Position numbers and translations under genes: made by a program
Shown: positions 17,499 through 26,503 of the stretch, piece by piece
How the letters are laid out: each line of letters opens with the position of its first letter
Position numbering within the stretch: position 1 is the first letter of the stretch
DNA from: Bacteroidales bacterium UBA4345
GTDB lineage: Bacteria; Bacteroidota; Bacteroidia; Bacteroidales; Paludibacteraceae
Direction: 5' to 3'
Length of the DNA stretch: 64,000 nt
Assembly: GCA_002396385.1 (NCBI GenBank)
Contig: DGTD01000036.1
Location: 9,217-73,216 of the forward strand
The notes under the pieces: generated by a model
The model's database searches: none
Seen by the model: only the letters and a program-made list of their open reading frames with translations
Told to the model about the DNA's origin: nothing

Positions 17499-18446
17499 TT
17501 ACAATATGGCTTTTATGTAGACTGCGAATATGTTTTTAGGAAGAGTGAAGGCTCTGTTCCATTTTGCAGGGTAGGCCTTTAGAGAATTGGCTACTGTCTC
17601 ATCTTGTTTCAGGGTGCCGAACAGCTTAAGTGTTGCCAATAAGCCGTTTTTGGCTTTTTCACGTATAAATGAGGTGTAGAGGCACCTTATGCCGAATTCT
17701 GCTATACTGGCGGGCTTTATGGCGTAAACTTGCGTCAATTCCTGCATCTCGCGTATCGAGTTCTCTACTTTCTTGAATGCCCAATGGCTGTACGATTTGT
17801 TTTGGTTATTAGCGTAATCGACATGTATGTAGTAGTCGTGCGGAATCGTTTCTAACACACAACCTCTTGCCGCTATTGTTGCTAGTACTTTGGCGTTGAA
17901 CAGGGTGTCTTCAACCGAGTGGGTGTTATTGTCTGTGAATGTGATGTTGTTCTCTTTAAGAAATTCACGTTTGTAGAGGTGTGGATGTATGTGTGTGGTG
18001 TACCTACGCATAACTAGGTTGTTCAGGGTTTCATCTATCCAGCTGTTCGGATTGTTTCCTTTCCAAAAGGCAGCTTTTGAACCCAAAACTCCTGATAAAA
18101 CGGCTGAAGCTCCGTTTGCTATGGCCTTTTTGTATAAATCTTCATACATATTCAGTTCGCGGTAGTCGTCGTGGTCCGAAAAGCCGATGTAGTCTCCGGT
18201 GGCTACGGCCATACCTCTGTTCCGGCTTTCGCCTATGTTCAGGTTGTGCTCGTTGCGTACCACCTTTATGCGGGCGTCTTGTTGCGCATAAGCCTCTACC
18301 GCCTTGTCTGTTCCGTCGGTGGGGCAGTCTAGAACGCATATAATCTCTATGTCCTGCAGGGTCTGTTGGGTTAGGGTGTCCAAACAGGGCTTTATATGCT
18401 CTCCTGCGTTGTAGACGGGCACTATGACACTGATCTTCGGATTCAT
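17499..18446 (-). CDS. Family 2 glycosyltransferase (paralogue C of three)
   Basis: 315 residues from the ATG at 18446; an in-frame ATG six codons upstream is possible, but the next residues (MNPKISVIVPVYNAG) align with paralogue B exactly at its start. It shows VLDCPTDGTD, NIGESRNRGMAVATGDYIGF and SDHDDY. The C-terminal half differs from the two sisters. It is the first gene of the five-gene glycan operon. A TAAATTTG -7 box lies at 18482-18489 on this strand. Confidence 0.85.
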   Translation of the reverse strand: MNPKISVIVPVYNAGEHIKPCLDTLTQQTLQDIEIICVLDCPTDGTDKAVEAYAQQDARIKVVRNEHNLNIGESRNRGMAVATGDYIGFSDHDDYRELNMYEDLYKKAIANGASAVLSGVLGSKAAFWKGNNPNSWIDETLNNLVMRRYTTHIHPHLYKREFLKENNITFTDNNTHSVEDTLFNAKVLATIAARGCVLETIPHDYYIHVDYANNQNKSYSHWAFKKVENSIREMQELTQVYAIKPASIAEFGIRCLYTSFIREKAKNGLLATLKLFGTLKQDETVANSLKAYPAKWNRAFTLPKNIFAVYIKAIL

Positions 18447-18564
18447 TTCGCTCTTGCTCTCCAAAATTTCTTACAATATTGCAAATTTACAAAGTTTTAG
18501 ACACCTATCAGCTTTTCTTTTCAATTTACCCCCGATGTCCCTGTCTCTTTTTGTGCTGATTATG

Positions 18565-18596
18565 AAAAAAGGTGTAGCTTTTTTGTGGCTACACCC
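18565..18596 (-). terminator. Terminator after the GH16 gene
   Basis: Minus-strand stem GGTGTAGC / GCTACACC with a 9-nt loop, followed by TTTTTTC. It lies 26 bp past the GH16 stop. Confidence 0.8.
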
Positions 18597-18621
18597 TTTT
18601 CTGGACGTTTACGCTAATTGG

Positions 18622-19452
18622 TTACTTTATCTCTTTGGTCAGTCTCATTACCAGTTTCCCATCTTCTATGGTTACGTTGTTTGGCGATTCTGTTACTTGT
18701 TCCATCACCCAGTCGCCTTTTGCCCAGCGTGTACTGTTGAAGGTGCCAAAATCGTCGGTCCAGCGTTCTGTAAAGGTGCCGGTCGCGGTGTCGTAGTCCG
18801 ACACTTTCACGTAGTCGATGTATTGGGCGATGGGCAGTTTGTTCGGATTCAGGTTGCCTACCCATGAGGCGCTTTTACTAGACCACAGGTTGAAACGCAG
18901 ACTTTGTGCCTCAACCAGGGCTTCCACTTGCTTTTTGGAGTCGGTTTGCGCTTCGGTCTTCCTTGCCAGTACACCGTCTACTGTCCACGATACGTAGGTC
19001 GGTGTCCACTCTACAACGTAGGTGTGGTAGTCGGCATCGGCGGCGTAACCTAGCTGTTGGATTTTCTCGGAAGTGATTTGTTGCTCCTTCGTGCCTGTAA
19101 TAAGGTTGCTTTGGAAACTGTTCGGATCTTTGCCTATAACCTCTATGTCTATCTCGTTCCATACCTTTCCTCCTCCTTTGTACGAGTCGTTGTAGTATAG
19201 GAACATAGAGCTGATGCAGCCAGGTGCGTAGGCCATTTTCATCCGTGCCTCGAATCGGCCGTAGGTGAAACTCTCTTTTGTATAGAGCTCGGCTCCACTG
19301 AATTTGTATTTCGTGAGGTCTATCAGGCTGTAGTCAGTTTCGTCTACTACGGGTTTTCTGGGTGTGTAGTCGTCTTCGTCGTCCTTTGAACACGAGGTGT
19401 TGCATAGTAGCATTCCTGAGCACAGCAGGCAGAGTAGTGTAGTGTTTCTCAT
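18622..19452 (-). CDS. Glycoside hydrolase family 16 lipoprotein
   Basis: 276 residues. A lipoprotein signal ends CNTSC with the lipidated Cys21, then an acidic linker. The GH16 jelly-roll shows FTYGRFEARMKM, and the catalytic signature NEIDIEV with Glu100 (nucleophile), Asp102 and Glu104 (acid/base), followed by YHTYVVEWTPTYVSWTVDG. The family cleaves beta-1,3/1,4-glucans, galactans or related chains at the cell surface; the substrate is not predictable here. It is a single gene with its own terminator and a TATATTTG -7 box at 19483-19490, inserted in the glycan block. Confidence 0.88.
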   Translation of the reverse strand: MRNTTLLCLLCSGMLLCNTSCSKDDEDDYTPRKPVVDETDYSLIDLTKYKFSGAELYTKESFTYGRFEARMKMAYAPGCISSMFLYYNDSYKGGGKVWNEIDIEVIGKDPNSFQSNLITGTKEQQITSEKIQQLGYAADADYHTYVVEWTPTYVSWTVDGVLARKTEAQTDSKKQVEALVEAQSLRFNLWSSKSASWVGNLNPNKLPIAQYIDYVKVSDYDTATGTFTERWTDDFGTFNSTRWAKGDWVMEQVTESPNNVTIEDGKLVMRLTKEIK

Positions 19453-19591
19453 CTTTATTCGTATTTTCGGTTTGTTTTATGGCAAATATAGGCGGAACTT
19501 CTGTCGAGGAATGTGATTTTTTACCCATCTTCTGTGAATATTCGGCTTTTTTAGTCTGCCCCTTCCGGTGAATGGTTTCCTCCTCTGCCAC

Positions 19592-20521
19592 TTAATAAAT
19601 AAGCTTGAAGTAGGTGTCAATTATGCAGAAGTGCTTCTTTGCTGCAAAAATGCGCTCAACAAACAGCATTCCATCGGTTGTGGCTGGAGTGAATGCAGAC
19701 CAAACACGTTTCCGGGCTTCGTAGTTGTAGTTGGGGCTCTTGTAGAGGGTCCGTATGGCTTTCCGTATGCTGCGGTGGTAAACTTCGTTTATCCGTTTGC
19801 CCAATGCTTTGTTTCCGTCGTTGTTCAGTTTGTTTTTTGCGGTATAGTCTAATTCTGCTATCCTGAAGCAGACTTTAGCGTCTTTCACATCCGACAGTGT
19901 GTTATTGTCTTGCACGCGGTAATGGTATAAGGCTGTTGGCAGTGTGCGGAATTTTCTGCATTTAAGGTAATAGGCGTACGAGAAGAGGTGGTCTTCACAG
20001 TAACTGATGCTTTCGTCGAAGCGTTGCTCTCCTATAAGGTCTCTTTTGTACATCGTGTTCCATACAAAAGCGTGGTAGCGGCTGACTTCCGTCTGTAGAA
20101 AGTAGTCGCTTAGTTTGTCGGTAGTGTGTAGGGGGGTACTCACAGTTTTACGCTTCCTCCCTTCTTTTACGTAGCCGATTCTTACCACGTCTATGTCTTC
20201 GTCGAAGTGAGATAAATAGGTCTGAAGCGTGTCTGGTTCCATCCAGTCGTCGGCATCGGCAAAAGTCACATAGGTGCCTGTCGCATGGTCTAACCCGTGG
20301 TTTCTGGCTTTGCTGACTCCTCCGTTGGTAAGGTGGAAAACCCTGACCCGTGGGTCTTGCTGGGCATACTGGTCACAAAGGACGCCCGAATGGTCGTTGC
20401 TGCCGTCGTCAACTAGCAACAGCTCTGTGTCGGTGTAGCTCTGCGCGAGTAGGCTCTCAACGCATTGCCCGAGGTAACGCTCCGCATTGTATACGGGTAC
20501 TATGACTGATACGGTTGCCAT
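19592..20521 (-). CDS. Family 2 glycosyltransferase, canonical type
   Basis: 309 residues from the ATG at 20521; an upstream in-frame ATG would overlap the lipoprotein gene, and MATVSVIVPVYNAERYLGQC is the usual N-terminus. Unlike the three sisters nearby it has the normal LLVDDGSNDHSG donor site and the ADADDW metal motif. Its C-terminal part is related to Bacteroidota capsule or LPS transferases. It begins 2 bp after the stop of the upstream lipoprotein gene. Confidence 0.87.
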   Translation of the reverse strand: MATVSVIVPVYNAERYLGQCVESLLAQSYTDTELLLVDDGSNDHSGVLCDQYAQQDPRVRVFHLTNGGVSKARNHGLDHATGTYVTFADADDWMEPDTLQTYLSHFDEDIDVVRIGYVKEGRKRKTVSTPLHTTDKLSDYFLQTEVSRYHAFVWNTMYKRDLIGEQRFDESISYCEDHLFSYAYYLKCRKFRTLPTALYHYRVQDNNTLSDVKDAKVCFRIAELDYTAKNKLNNDGNKALGKRINEVYHRSIRKAIRTLYKSPNYNYEARKRVWSAFTPATTDGMLFVERIFAAKKHFCIIDTYFKLIY

Positions 20522-20523
20522 GT

Positions 20524-21300
20524 TTATTGGTCCCAAATGTCGGTATAGTCCTCTTCTGTCTTAAACGACACAGGTTTGCACTGGGTATAGGTGGCCGGGT
20601 TGTTTACCACCTTGTAGTAAGTCTCTCCCTTCGATTTCACAACATTTATGCCACGCCAGTGTGTGTCGTAACCGTTACTGTACACTTCCAATTTCAGAAC
20701 CGTACCTTTCAGCGAGTTCGCATCTTCGTAGGCATTGCTCTTGTGGCTGCGTATGGTTACTTTGAATGGCTTGTTGGCCTTGTAGGCATTTTCTGGTGTC
20801 GCACCCTCTAAATACGAGGCCACAAGCTGGGGGGTGTAGTAATCGCCGTATTTTGGGTTGTAGCGGTCTTTAAGTATCGATAAAACGCTGCTGGTGTTGA
20901 GGCTGGTATTTGCCATTTTCAGGCATTCTTCGCCGGCGGTGTGGTCGTGGTTATAGATTTCGAATGCGAATAGCTCTAATACAACGGCTCCTTCTGGTGT
21001 CGTTCCCAGTTGTTCTTGTGCCTTTTGGAACTCCTCTACGTTTCTAGGGAATGTGTTAAAGGAGACGCTGGCTGTTTCTCCGGGTTTATAGGTCTTCGGA
21101 TTTATGCTGCCTTCTGTCTGGAAACTGAATTCGGCAGAAGATGCCGCCTTTGTTTTCTCCGTTGCCACGTTTGCTGTTGTTGGTGTGCAGAACGTCGTGT
21201 TATTCGGGGCGTCTGCTGCTGCGGGTTGCCCGCTGTTGTTGTCGCATGCGGCAAGCGAAAGTGCGGCAAGCGTTGTTGCATATAGTGCCTTTATTCTCAT
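20524..21300 (-). CDS. Lipoprotein of unknown function
   Basis: 258 residues. Lipobox LSLAAC with Cys19, then an Ala/Thr-rich linker to about residue 55. The globular part contains a region TYKPGETASVSFNTFPRN and a C-terminal beta-rich piece (KPFKVTIRSHKSN, VLKLEVYSNGYDTHWRG). I do not recognise the family with confidence. It lies between the HD hydrolase (16 bp) and the canonical GT2 gene (2 bp), so the three may be cotranscribed. Confidence 0.7.
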   Translation of the reverse strand: MRIKALYATTLAALSLAACDNNSGQPAAADAPNNTTFCTPTTANVATEKTKAASSAEFSFQTEGSINPKTYKPGETASVSFNTFPRNVEEFQKAQEQLGTTPEGAVVLELFAFEIYNHDHTAGEECLKMANTSLNTSSVLSILKDRYNPKYGDYYTPQLVASYLEGATPENAYKANKPFKVTIRSHKSNAYEDANSLKGTVLKLEVYSNGYDTHWRGINVVKSKGETYYKVVNNPATYTQCKPVSFKTEEDYTDIWDQ

Positions 21301-21316
21301 TTAGTTGAAATGCTTT

Positions 21317-21955
21317 TTAGTATTCGTCTTCCTCGTCGGTTGTCTTGCGCTCAAGCAGCCCTGCTGCCAATGCGTCTGCGCTTTGTATGATGCTTACCAG
21401 TGGGTAGAGTTCTTTCGCTGTGTCGAAACACTTCTGGTCTTCTATGCTGTTCATGTTTATGCCCCACGAACCCATATGCCAGCGTATGGCAAGCATTTCG
21501 GCATCGTCTAGTTCCAGCCCGCTGCACAAAAGTAGAATGACCGACTTTTCCCCATGTCCCATCGGAAAATCCTTATAGCTTACTTTGTAGCAGTCGCAGT
21601 CTACCCATTCGCCAAGGCGGGTTTTCCGTTTTTTTACACTTTGTTTATAGATGTCGGCTTTGCATACATCGTGGAGTAGCGACGCTAAAATCAGGCTGTC
21701 TCTTTTCACTTCTTTCTCGATGGAGGTGTCAAGCTGCTTCATGCCTTCCCATATTTTTTCTGCGGCATAGAAGGTGTTGAGCGAGTGTTGAACCAAACCG
21801 CCTGCTATGTTCAGGTGGTGGTTGCAAGAGGCTGGTGCCTCGAAAAAAGACATCTTTTCCAGATCTTCTATAACCGATTCAACTCCGTCCCTTTCTGTCG
21901 AGCGTAATAGCTCGCAAAAAGTGTCTTTGTTCTTTTTCACATCTATTTCTATCAT
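21317..21955 (-). CDS. HD-domain phosphohydrolase
   Basis: 212 residues. Metal-binding pattern H..HD..: GLVQHSLN with His57, then LLHDVCKAD with His95-Asp96. HD proteins of this size in Bacteroidota hydrolyse nucleotides or cyclic dinucleotides; the substrate is unknown. A TATATTTG -7 box lies at 21981-21988 on this strand, 26 bp before the ATG. Confidence 0.85.
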   Translation of the reverse strand: MIEIDVKKNKDTFCELLRSTERDGVESVIEDLEKMSFFEAPASCNHHLNIAGGLVQHSLNTFYAAEKIWEGMKQLDTSIEKEVKRDSLILASLLHDVCKADIYKQSVKKRKTRLGEWVDCDCYKVSYKDFPMGHGEKSVILLLCSGLELDDAEMLAIRWHMGSWGINMNSIEDQKCFDTAKELYPLVSIIQSADALAAGLLERKTTDEEDEY

Positions 21956-22035
21956 TTTTCTTTTTATTTGGTTCTAAGTTCAAATATACACCATATACTC
22001 CCATCTTTCACTTCTTCCATAACTTTTCTTGTTTT

Positions 22036-22186
22036 TATGGAAAAAGAGGAGGGCTTTGCATGTGAACAAGAGCAGACAAAGTGTTGCCTCTGCTGCTCCT
22101 TGTTTCATAATATAGTTATATTAAGGTTTCGTTAACCAACAAACCCGAGCAGTCAAACAATTCACACAATAAATACTGCTCTTTTT
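22036..22186 (+). other. Intergenic region able to form two GAGCAG hairpins, the second terminator-like
   Basis: Within the 386-bp gap between the HD gene and the AraC-type gene. First hairpin: GAACAAG-AGCAGA pairs with TCTGCT-CTTGTT across a 12-nt loop with a small bulge (22053-22107). Second: GAGCAGT (22147-22153) pairs with ACTGCTC (22175-22181) and is followed by TTTTTG, as in a plus-strand terminator. I see no coding sequence and no exact TAnnTTTG box on the plus strand, so a transcript is unproven. Confidence 0.3.
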
Positions 22187-22341
22187 GCTTGTTGCGTAAC
22201 AAAATTATGTGCTTTGCTTTACTTGATAACTGCCAATTCTTATTATGTTATGACAAAAGGAAATTTTGGCATATTTATCTGACATATGTTTTATAAACCG
22301 GCTGTTTGTGACAATTTATTCTGCCGTTTTTAAAAATTGTC

Positions 22342-23448
22342 CTATTCGTTTTCTGCCTTTTCAGCCCTTAGCAAACTCCTATACGATCCGAACCCGCTGT
22401 CTTCGGCGATGGCTTGCTTGGAATATTCGGGGTGCTCTTTGTGTAATACTTTGGCATGTGCCAAACGGTAGGAATTGACCATTTTGATAAAACTGCCATA
22501 TTTTAGTTTGCTCACGTTGCGAAGTGTTGGCACATTGGTGTTCAACATTCGGGCCAGCTCCATTATGGTCAGGCTCGGATTCAGATATGGCTTGTCGTTT
22601 TCCATCAGTTGCTGTAGTTGTACCTCGAAGCCCTCGTTGGGCTTGGTCGCAATGCCTTCGTCTTCGGTCAGACTCTCTGTCATCTCGTCGGCTTCTGTGA
22701 CCGGATTGACTGCGTTCTTTGGTTGGTATTCCTCAGGTATTGGCTGGATGTGGCTGTCAAGCACGTAGTTCAAGAAGAACACGTAGGCGGCTGCTATTAC
22801 GAAAAATGCCCCTCCCATTATATAATGGTTCTTGGTGATAAAGGTCAGCCATATAATGGGAAGCATGATTATTATGCGTGGGGTGATGTCTTTGGCGAAG
22901 TTGTTCGGAAATTCTTCCTCGTTCGAGTATTTGTTCTCGTAAAATATGCGCATCTGTTCTTTCAACCAGAACAAGGTCCGCATTATCGCTATCGAGAATA
23001 TCGTACCCAATGCTCCTGCAATACACAGAATGTTAAATTCATAGGCTTGCAGAATGCCTTTGTCTAGCCATCCTAGCAGGGTGATGATTATTTCAAATGC
23101 TATTGGTATGTGGCTCAGCAATATAAGCTTTACCTCTAGTTTCTTTATCTGGCTGCAATGCTTTATAATGCCCGTGACTATCAGGTTGGGTGTTATCAGC
23201 AGACAGAAACACCTTGCCGATATCAGGTTATCGGGGTTGTTCGGTTGTAATATGCAACCCAGCAGTATTATGTTTATCGCATAGGTGAAAATCCATTTCT
23301 TCCGGTTCGGATAGTAAAAGTCCGGATTGTTTTTGTAAGGTGCGCATATGTGTCTCCATTTTGTATAAGCGCAGAACAATCCCGAGACAATAAGGGATAG
23401 CGTGGCGGAGTACAGGAAAAGGTTACTGTTGACTATAATATTGTCCAT
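22342..23448 (-). CDS. Membrane-bound AraC-type transcriptional regulator
   Basis: 368 residues. Residues 1-240 contain about seven TM helices; then an acidic linker (240-270) and a C-terminal helix-turn-helix: LTIMELARMLNTNVPTLRN and YRLAHAKVL..YSKQAIAEDSGFGSYRSLLRA. The second HTH helix pair matches the AraC/XylS consensus. Bacteroidota encode many such 7TM-AraC proteins, presumed to sense membrane or extracellular signals. Targets are unknown; neither flanking gene is divergent from it, so autoregulation is possible but not shown. Confidence 0.8.
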   Translation of the reverse strand: MDNIIVNSNLFLYSATLSLIVSGLFCAYTKWRHICAPYKNNPDFYYPNRKKWIFTYAINIILLGCILQPNNPDNLISARCFCLLITPNLIVTGIIKHCSQIKKLEVKLILLSHIPIAFEIIITLLGWLDKGILQAYEFNILCIAGALGTIFSIAIMRTLFWLKEQMRIFYENKYSNEEEFPNNFAKDITPRIIIMLPIIWLTFITKNHYIMGGAFFVIAAAYVFFLNYVLDSHIQPIPEEYQPKNAVNPVTEADEMTESLTEDEGIATKPNEGFEVQLQQLMENDKPYLNPSLTIMELARMLNTNVPTLRNVSKLKYGSFIKMVNSYRLAHAKVLHKEHPEYSKQAIAEDSGFGSYRSLLRAEKAENE

Positions 23449-23672
23449 ATAGTTTTATATATTGTGAATTGTTTATGTATCAAAGAATAAGTCTTTATCA
23501 GACGAAATTATGCAAAAATAATCAAATTTTCTAATTTATACGGTTAATATCCACTATTTCGTCGCTTTTCTTTTGTTTCCTCTGTATGTTGTTGTGCGTT
23601 CGCTACTCCCGAAAAATACATGTTCCGGCAGGTCTCTCTCTCATTGTCACTTGCTGTGTCTTAGGCCTTAAT

Positions 23673-23704
23673 GAAAAGGGCGTATCGCAAACCGCGATAC
23701 GCCC
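23673..23704 (-). terminator. Terminator of the tpiA operon
   Basis: Minus-strand perfect 11-bp stem GGGCGTATCGC / GCGATACGCCC with a 5-nt loop followed by TTTTC; 26 bp past the tpiA stop. Confidence 0.9.
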
Positions 23705-23729
23705 CTGTCTTTTATGCGCGCGTTGGCTC

Positions 23730-24485
23730 TTACTTCCAAGCTTCGATGATTGGCATGAAGGTGTCTGCCTTCAAGGCTGCGCCACCAATCAAACCACCGT
23801 CAATGTCTGGCTGTGCGAACAACTCAGGTGCGTTGCTGCCCTTGCATGAACCGCCGTAGAGGATAGAAGTCTCTTCTGCTACCTTTGCATCGTAGTGGTC
23901 GGCAATTGACTTACGGATGAAAGCGTGAACTTCTTGTGCCTGCTCGCTAGTTGCGGTAAGGCCTGTTCCGATTGCCCATACTGGCTCGTAGGCTACTACG
24001 CATTTCGCGAAGTCTGCTGCTGAAAGGGTATACAATGCGGCCATCTGACCTTCGATTACTGACTTGAAGGTGTTAGATTCGCGCTCTTCCTTGATCTCAC
24101 CTACACAGAAGATTGGGGTCAAACCGTTGGCAAGTGCCTGCTGGAGTTTCTTGATCAGAAGTGCGTTGTTCTCGCCGTGGTACTGACGACGCTCTGAGTG
24201 GCCGAGGATGACGTACTTTGCGCCAGTTGATGCAATCATGTTTGCTGCAACTTCGCCTGTGTATGCGCCCTTCTCCTGTGCTGAGCAGTCTTCTGCTCCT
24301 ACACCAATGATTGTGCCTTCAACTTCCTTTGCTACAGATGCAACTGAAATGAATGGAGTGCATACTACTACGTCGCACTTTACTGTCTTGCCGGCAAGCG
24401 CTGCCTTCAAATCTTTTGCCAATGCAATACCTTCTTGCAGGGTGGTGTTCATCTTCCAGTTGCCTGCTACGATTTTCTTTCTCAT
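23730..24485 (-). CDS. tpiA: Triosephosphate isomerase
   Basis: 251 residues, standard TIM length. Catalytic residues are all present: Lys11 in GNWKMN, His96 in LGHSERR, and Glu167 in [11 protein letters not shown]. Loop 7/8 phosphate binders appear as YGGSCKGSN and GGLIGGAAL. It interconverts dihydroxyacetone phosphate and glyceraldehyde 3-phosphate in glycolysis. It is third in the DUF1599 / DoxX-like / tpiA operon, an order I recall from Bacteroides. Confidence 0.98.
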   Translation of the reverse strand: MRKKIVAGNWKMNTTLQEGIALAKDLKAALAGKTVKCDVVVCTPFISVASVAKEVEGTIIGVGAEDCSAQEKGAYTGEVAANMIASTGAKYVILGHSERRQYHGENNALLIKKLQQALANGLTPIFCVGEIKEERESNTFKSVIEGQMAALYTLSAADFAKCVVAYEPVWAIGTGLTATSEQAQEVHAFIRKSIADHYDAKVAEETSILYGGSCKGSNAPELFAQPDIDGGLIGGAALKADTFMPIIEAWK

Positions 24486-24522
24486 TTGTTTTATATTTTA
24501 AAAGATAAGTAAAATAATTCGG

Positions 24523-25809
24523 TTAGTTTTCTGCGCTTCCCCCTTCCTGCACTGCTTCGACTGTGGTGGCTGGTTGGGCTTTCGCACTCTTCATCCGGTT
24601 CCAACCCCATTTTATTAAGTCGACGAGCTTGTCAAGGGCCAGTATAATGCCCAATATGATGGCGAAGTCGCCTAATAGGCTGAAAAACTTCTTCCAGACC
24701 GACTGTGTTTGCAGGGTCGCTTCTTCGTTCTCTTCTAGTTTGCCTTCAAACGTTGGCATCCCGTAATGGCTCCACATCCGGTATATGGTACCGTCTTTCA
24801 CCAGTATCAGACCAGGGTTCGACTGTATCATGTTGCTCAACACTCTCCGGTCGGCGTTTACAATCGGATATTCGGCTCCGCCCGATTCTACACAATATTC
24901 TTCTGCTATGTTGCCATCGGCTTTGGTGGCGGTTAGGCAGTAGAATCGGTAGTTGTTGTCGCGGGCATAGTCGTATATGTCGTTTATCTGGTGGCGGGCC
25001 GATGTGCTTGCTTCTCTCAGGTCTTCTGCTACAAGCAGGAAGGTGTAGCCTTTGTAGTATGCTATCTCTTTTGTTATGTCGCCTTCCCCTCGGCTGTAGA
25101 TTTGCAGGGCTGGGGCCTCTATACCTTCGGGGGTGGTTATCCGGCAGTCGTGCGTCGTGCTGAATAACTCGTTATCGTCCCACAGCACCTCTTCGCCGGT
25201 CAGTTTGTGGTCGCTCGTAAACGTTCGCAGGTCGGTTCCTGGGTGGTACGGACTTAAGTCTACCATTGGAAGCCTGACATAACTGGTTATCGATACGCAA
25301 ATTGAGAATGCTAGGCTTATGGGTCCTATTGCCCACTCTATGCGGTTGGAGAATACACTCTTACTGTATTCACGCCATATAAAGATGAGTATGGCGGTGG
25401 TCAGCCATACCACATATAGCCAGAACGACATCCGGTCGCTTGTCGGAAGTCCCGCTATCTGGTGGTTGCCCGTTACGGGCGAAACAAATGCGGTGTAGAA
25501 GCTGAAGGGAGTCAGGAATCCTAACAACAATACCGTGTAGAGTGAGGTCTTCCGGATGTTGGTCCCCAGTAGCGAACAGATTCCTATTGCAAACTCGGCG
25601 GCTGCAAACGACATTGCCAGCAGTGTCGACAACGGCTGGAAAAAAGTTAGTCCGGCAGCTTCCAGGTAGTCGTTCACCATTCCTGCCCCTATTACAGGGT
25701 TGCAGGCCCTGATGAATCCGAAGACCACAAACGTGATGCCCAGTAGCACACGGCACAGCGTGACTATGGCTATCTTCAGTTTGCTGTTTGCTGTCGGGTC
25801 TTTCTGCAT
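24523..25809 (-). CDS. BT_3928-family membrane protein (DoxX-like N-terminus plus C-terminal extracytoplasmic/thioredoxin-like part)
   Basis: 428 residues. Residues 10-170 contain four to five TM helices in DoxX/MauE style (RVLLGITFVVFGFIRACNP, AEFAIGICSLLG). Residues 190-360 form a soluble part with NADRRVLSNMIQSNPGLILVKDG, which looks thioredoxin-like but lacks a CxxC. A final TM helix is near 380. It belongs to the family annotated BT_3928 in Bacteroides and keeps that locus order next to DUF1599 and tpiA. A redox or electron-transfer role is possible. Function unproven. Confidence 0.8.
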   Translation of the reverse strand: MQKDPTANSKLKIAIVTLCRVLLGITFVVFGFIRACNPVIGAGMVNDYLEAAGLTFFQPLSTLLAMSFAAAEFAIGICSLLGTNIRKTSLYTVLLLGFLTPFSFYTAFVSPVTGNHQIAGLPTSDRMSFWLYVVWLTTAILIFIWREYSKSVFSNRIEWAIGPISLAFSICVSITSYVRLPMVDLSPYHPGTDLRTFTSDHKLTGEEVLWDDNELFSTTHDCRITTPEGIEAPALQIYSRGEGDITKEIAYYKGYTFLLVAEDLREASTSARHQINDIYDYARDNNYRFYCLTATKADGNIAEEYCVESGGAEYPIVNADRRVLSNMIQSNPGLILVKDGTIYRMWSHYGMPTFEGKLEENEEATLQTQSVWKKFFSLLGDFAIILGIILALDKLVDLIKWGWNRMKSAKAQPATTVEAVQEGGSAEN

Positions 25810-25813
25810 GGAG

Positions 25814-26353
25814 CTATTCGTTGAAGTCTATCTTTATCAAACCGAATACGGCATAGTTCACCATGTCCATATAGTTGGCGCCTATCCCTTCCGATATCAG
25901 GGTCTTGCTGTCGTTGTCTTCTATCTGTTTGGTGCGGTACAGTTTCATGAGGATGAGGTCGGTGTACGATGTCGTACGCATCGAACGCCATGCTTCGTCG
26001 TAGTCGTGGTTCTTTGCCACCATCAGGTCGCGGGTCGTCTTCATTTTCTCGTCGTAGGCGGCTAGGGCTTCTTCTTCACTCATATCGCACGTCTCGCTGA
26101 ATCCTTTTTCCAACTGGATAAGCCCAATTATTCCGTAGTTGACTATGGCGACCAATTCCGGCCTGATGCCTTCGTCTATCATCGCATGACCTTTGGTCTC
26201 CAACGTCCTGATGCGGTTCGCCTTAATGAATATCTGGTCGGTTATCGAACTGGCGCGCATTATGCGCCATGCTGCTCCGTAATCCTTTAGTTTTTTTGAA
26301 TAAATGTCTCTGCACGAGGCAATTACTTTGTCAAACTGTTCTTCTGTCTTCAT
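25814..26353 (-). CDS. DUF1599-domain protein (nucleotide-modification associated)
   Basis: 179 residues made of two similar halves: KLKDYGAAWRIMRASSITDQIFIKANRIRT and later KNHDYDEAWRSMRTTSYTDLILMKLYRTK. Each half carries the DYG.AW.IMR-type motif of DUF1599, a family placed near MazG-like nucleotide pyrophosphatases. First gene of the tpiA operon, 4 bp from the next gene. A TAAATTTG -7 box lies at 26383-26390 on the minus strand. Confidence 0.88.
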   Translation of the reverse strand: MKTEEQFDKVIASCRDIYSKKLKDYGAAWRIMRASSITDQIFIKANRIRTLETKGHAMIDEGIRPELVAIVNYGIIGLIQLEKGFSETCDMSEEEALAAYDEKMKTTRDLMVAKNHDYDEAWRSMRTTSYTDLILMKLYRTKQIEDNDSKTLISEGIGANYMDMVNYAVFGLIKIDFNE

Positions 26354-26454
26354 CTTGGCGCCTTCTTATCGAATTTTTTTTGCAAATTTACTTTTTTTTT
26401 GGTGATTTTTGACTTATTCGGCTGATTTTAGAGGGTAGTGTTTGTTCTTTTCTT

Positions 26455-26486
26455 TTTGTCTGCTTTGTTCCTTTTGCTTACTTTTG
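26455..26486 (+). promoter_or_regulatory. Bacteroidota-type promoter of the NUDIX gene
   Basis: -33 TTTG at 26455-26458 and -7 TACTTTTG (TAnnTTTG) at 26479-26486, separated by 20 bp, the usual spacing. Predicted leader is about 10 nt, which supports the ATG at 26504 as the start. Confidence 0.75.
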
Positions 26487-26503
26487 TGAAATTTTTCGTG
26501 CTT

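Noticed and set aside
26438-26503. Hydrophobic N-terminal extension of the NUDIX protein
   Set aside because: It starts upstream of and runs through the -33/-7 promoter, so it would not be in the transcript.
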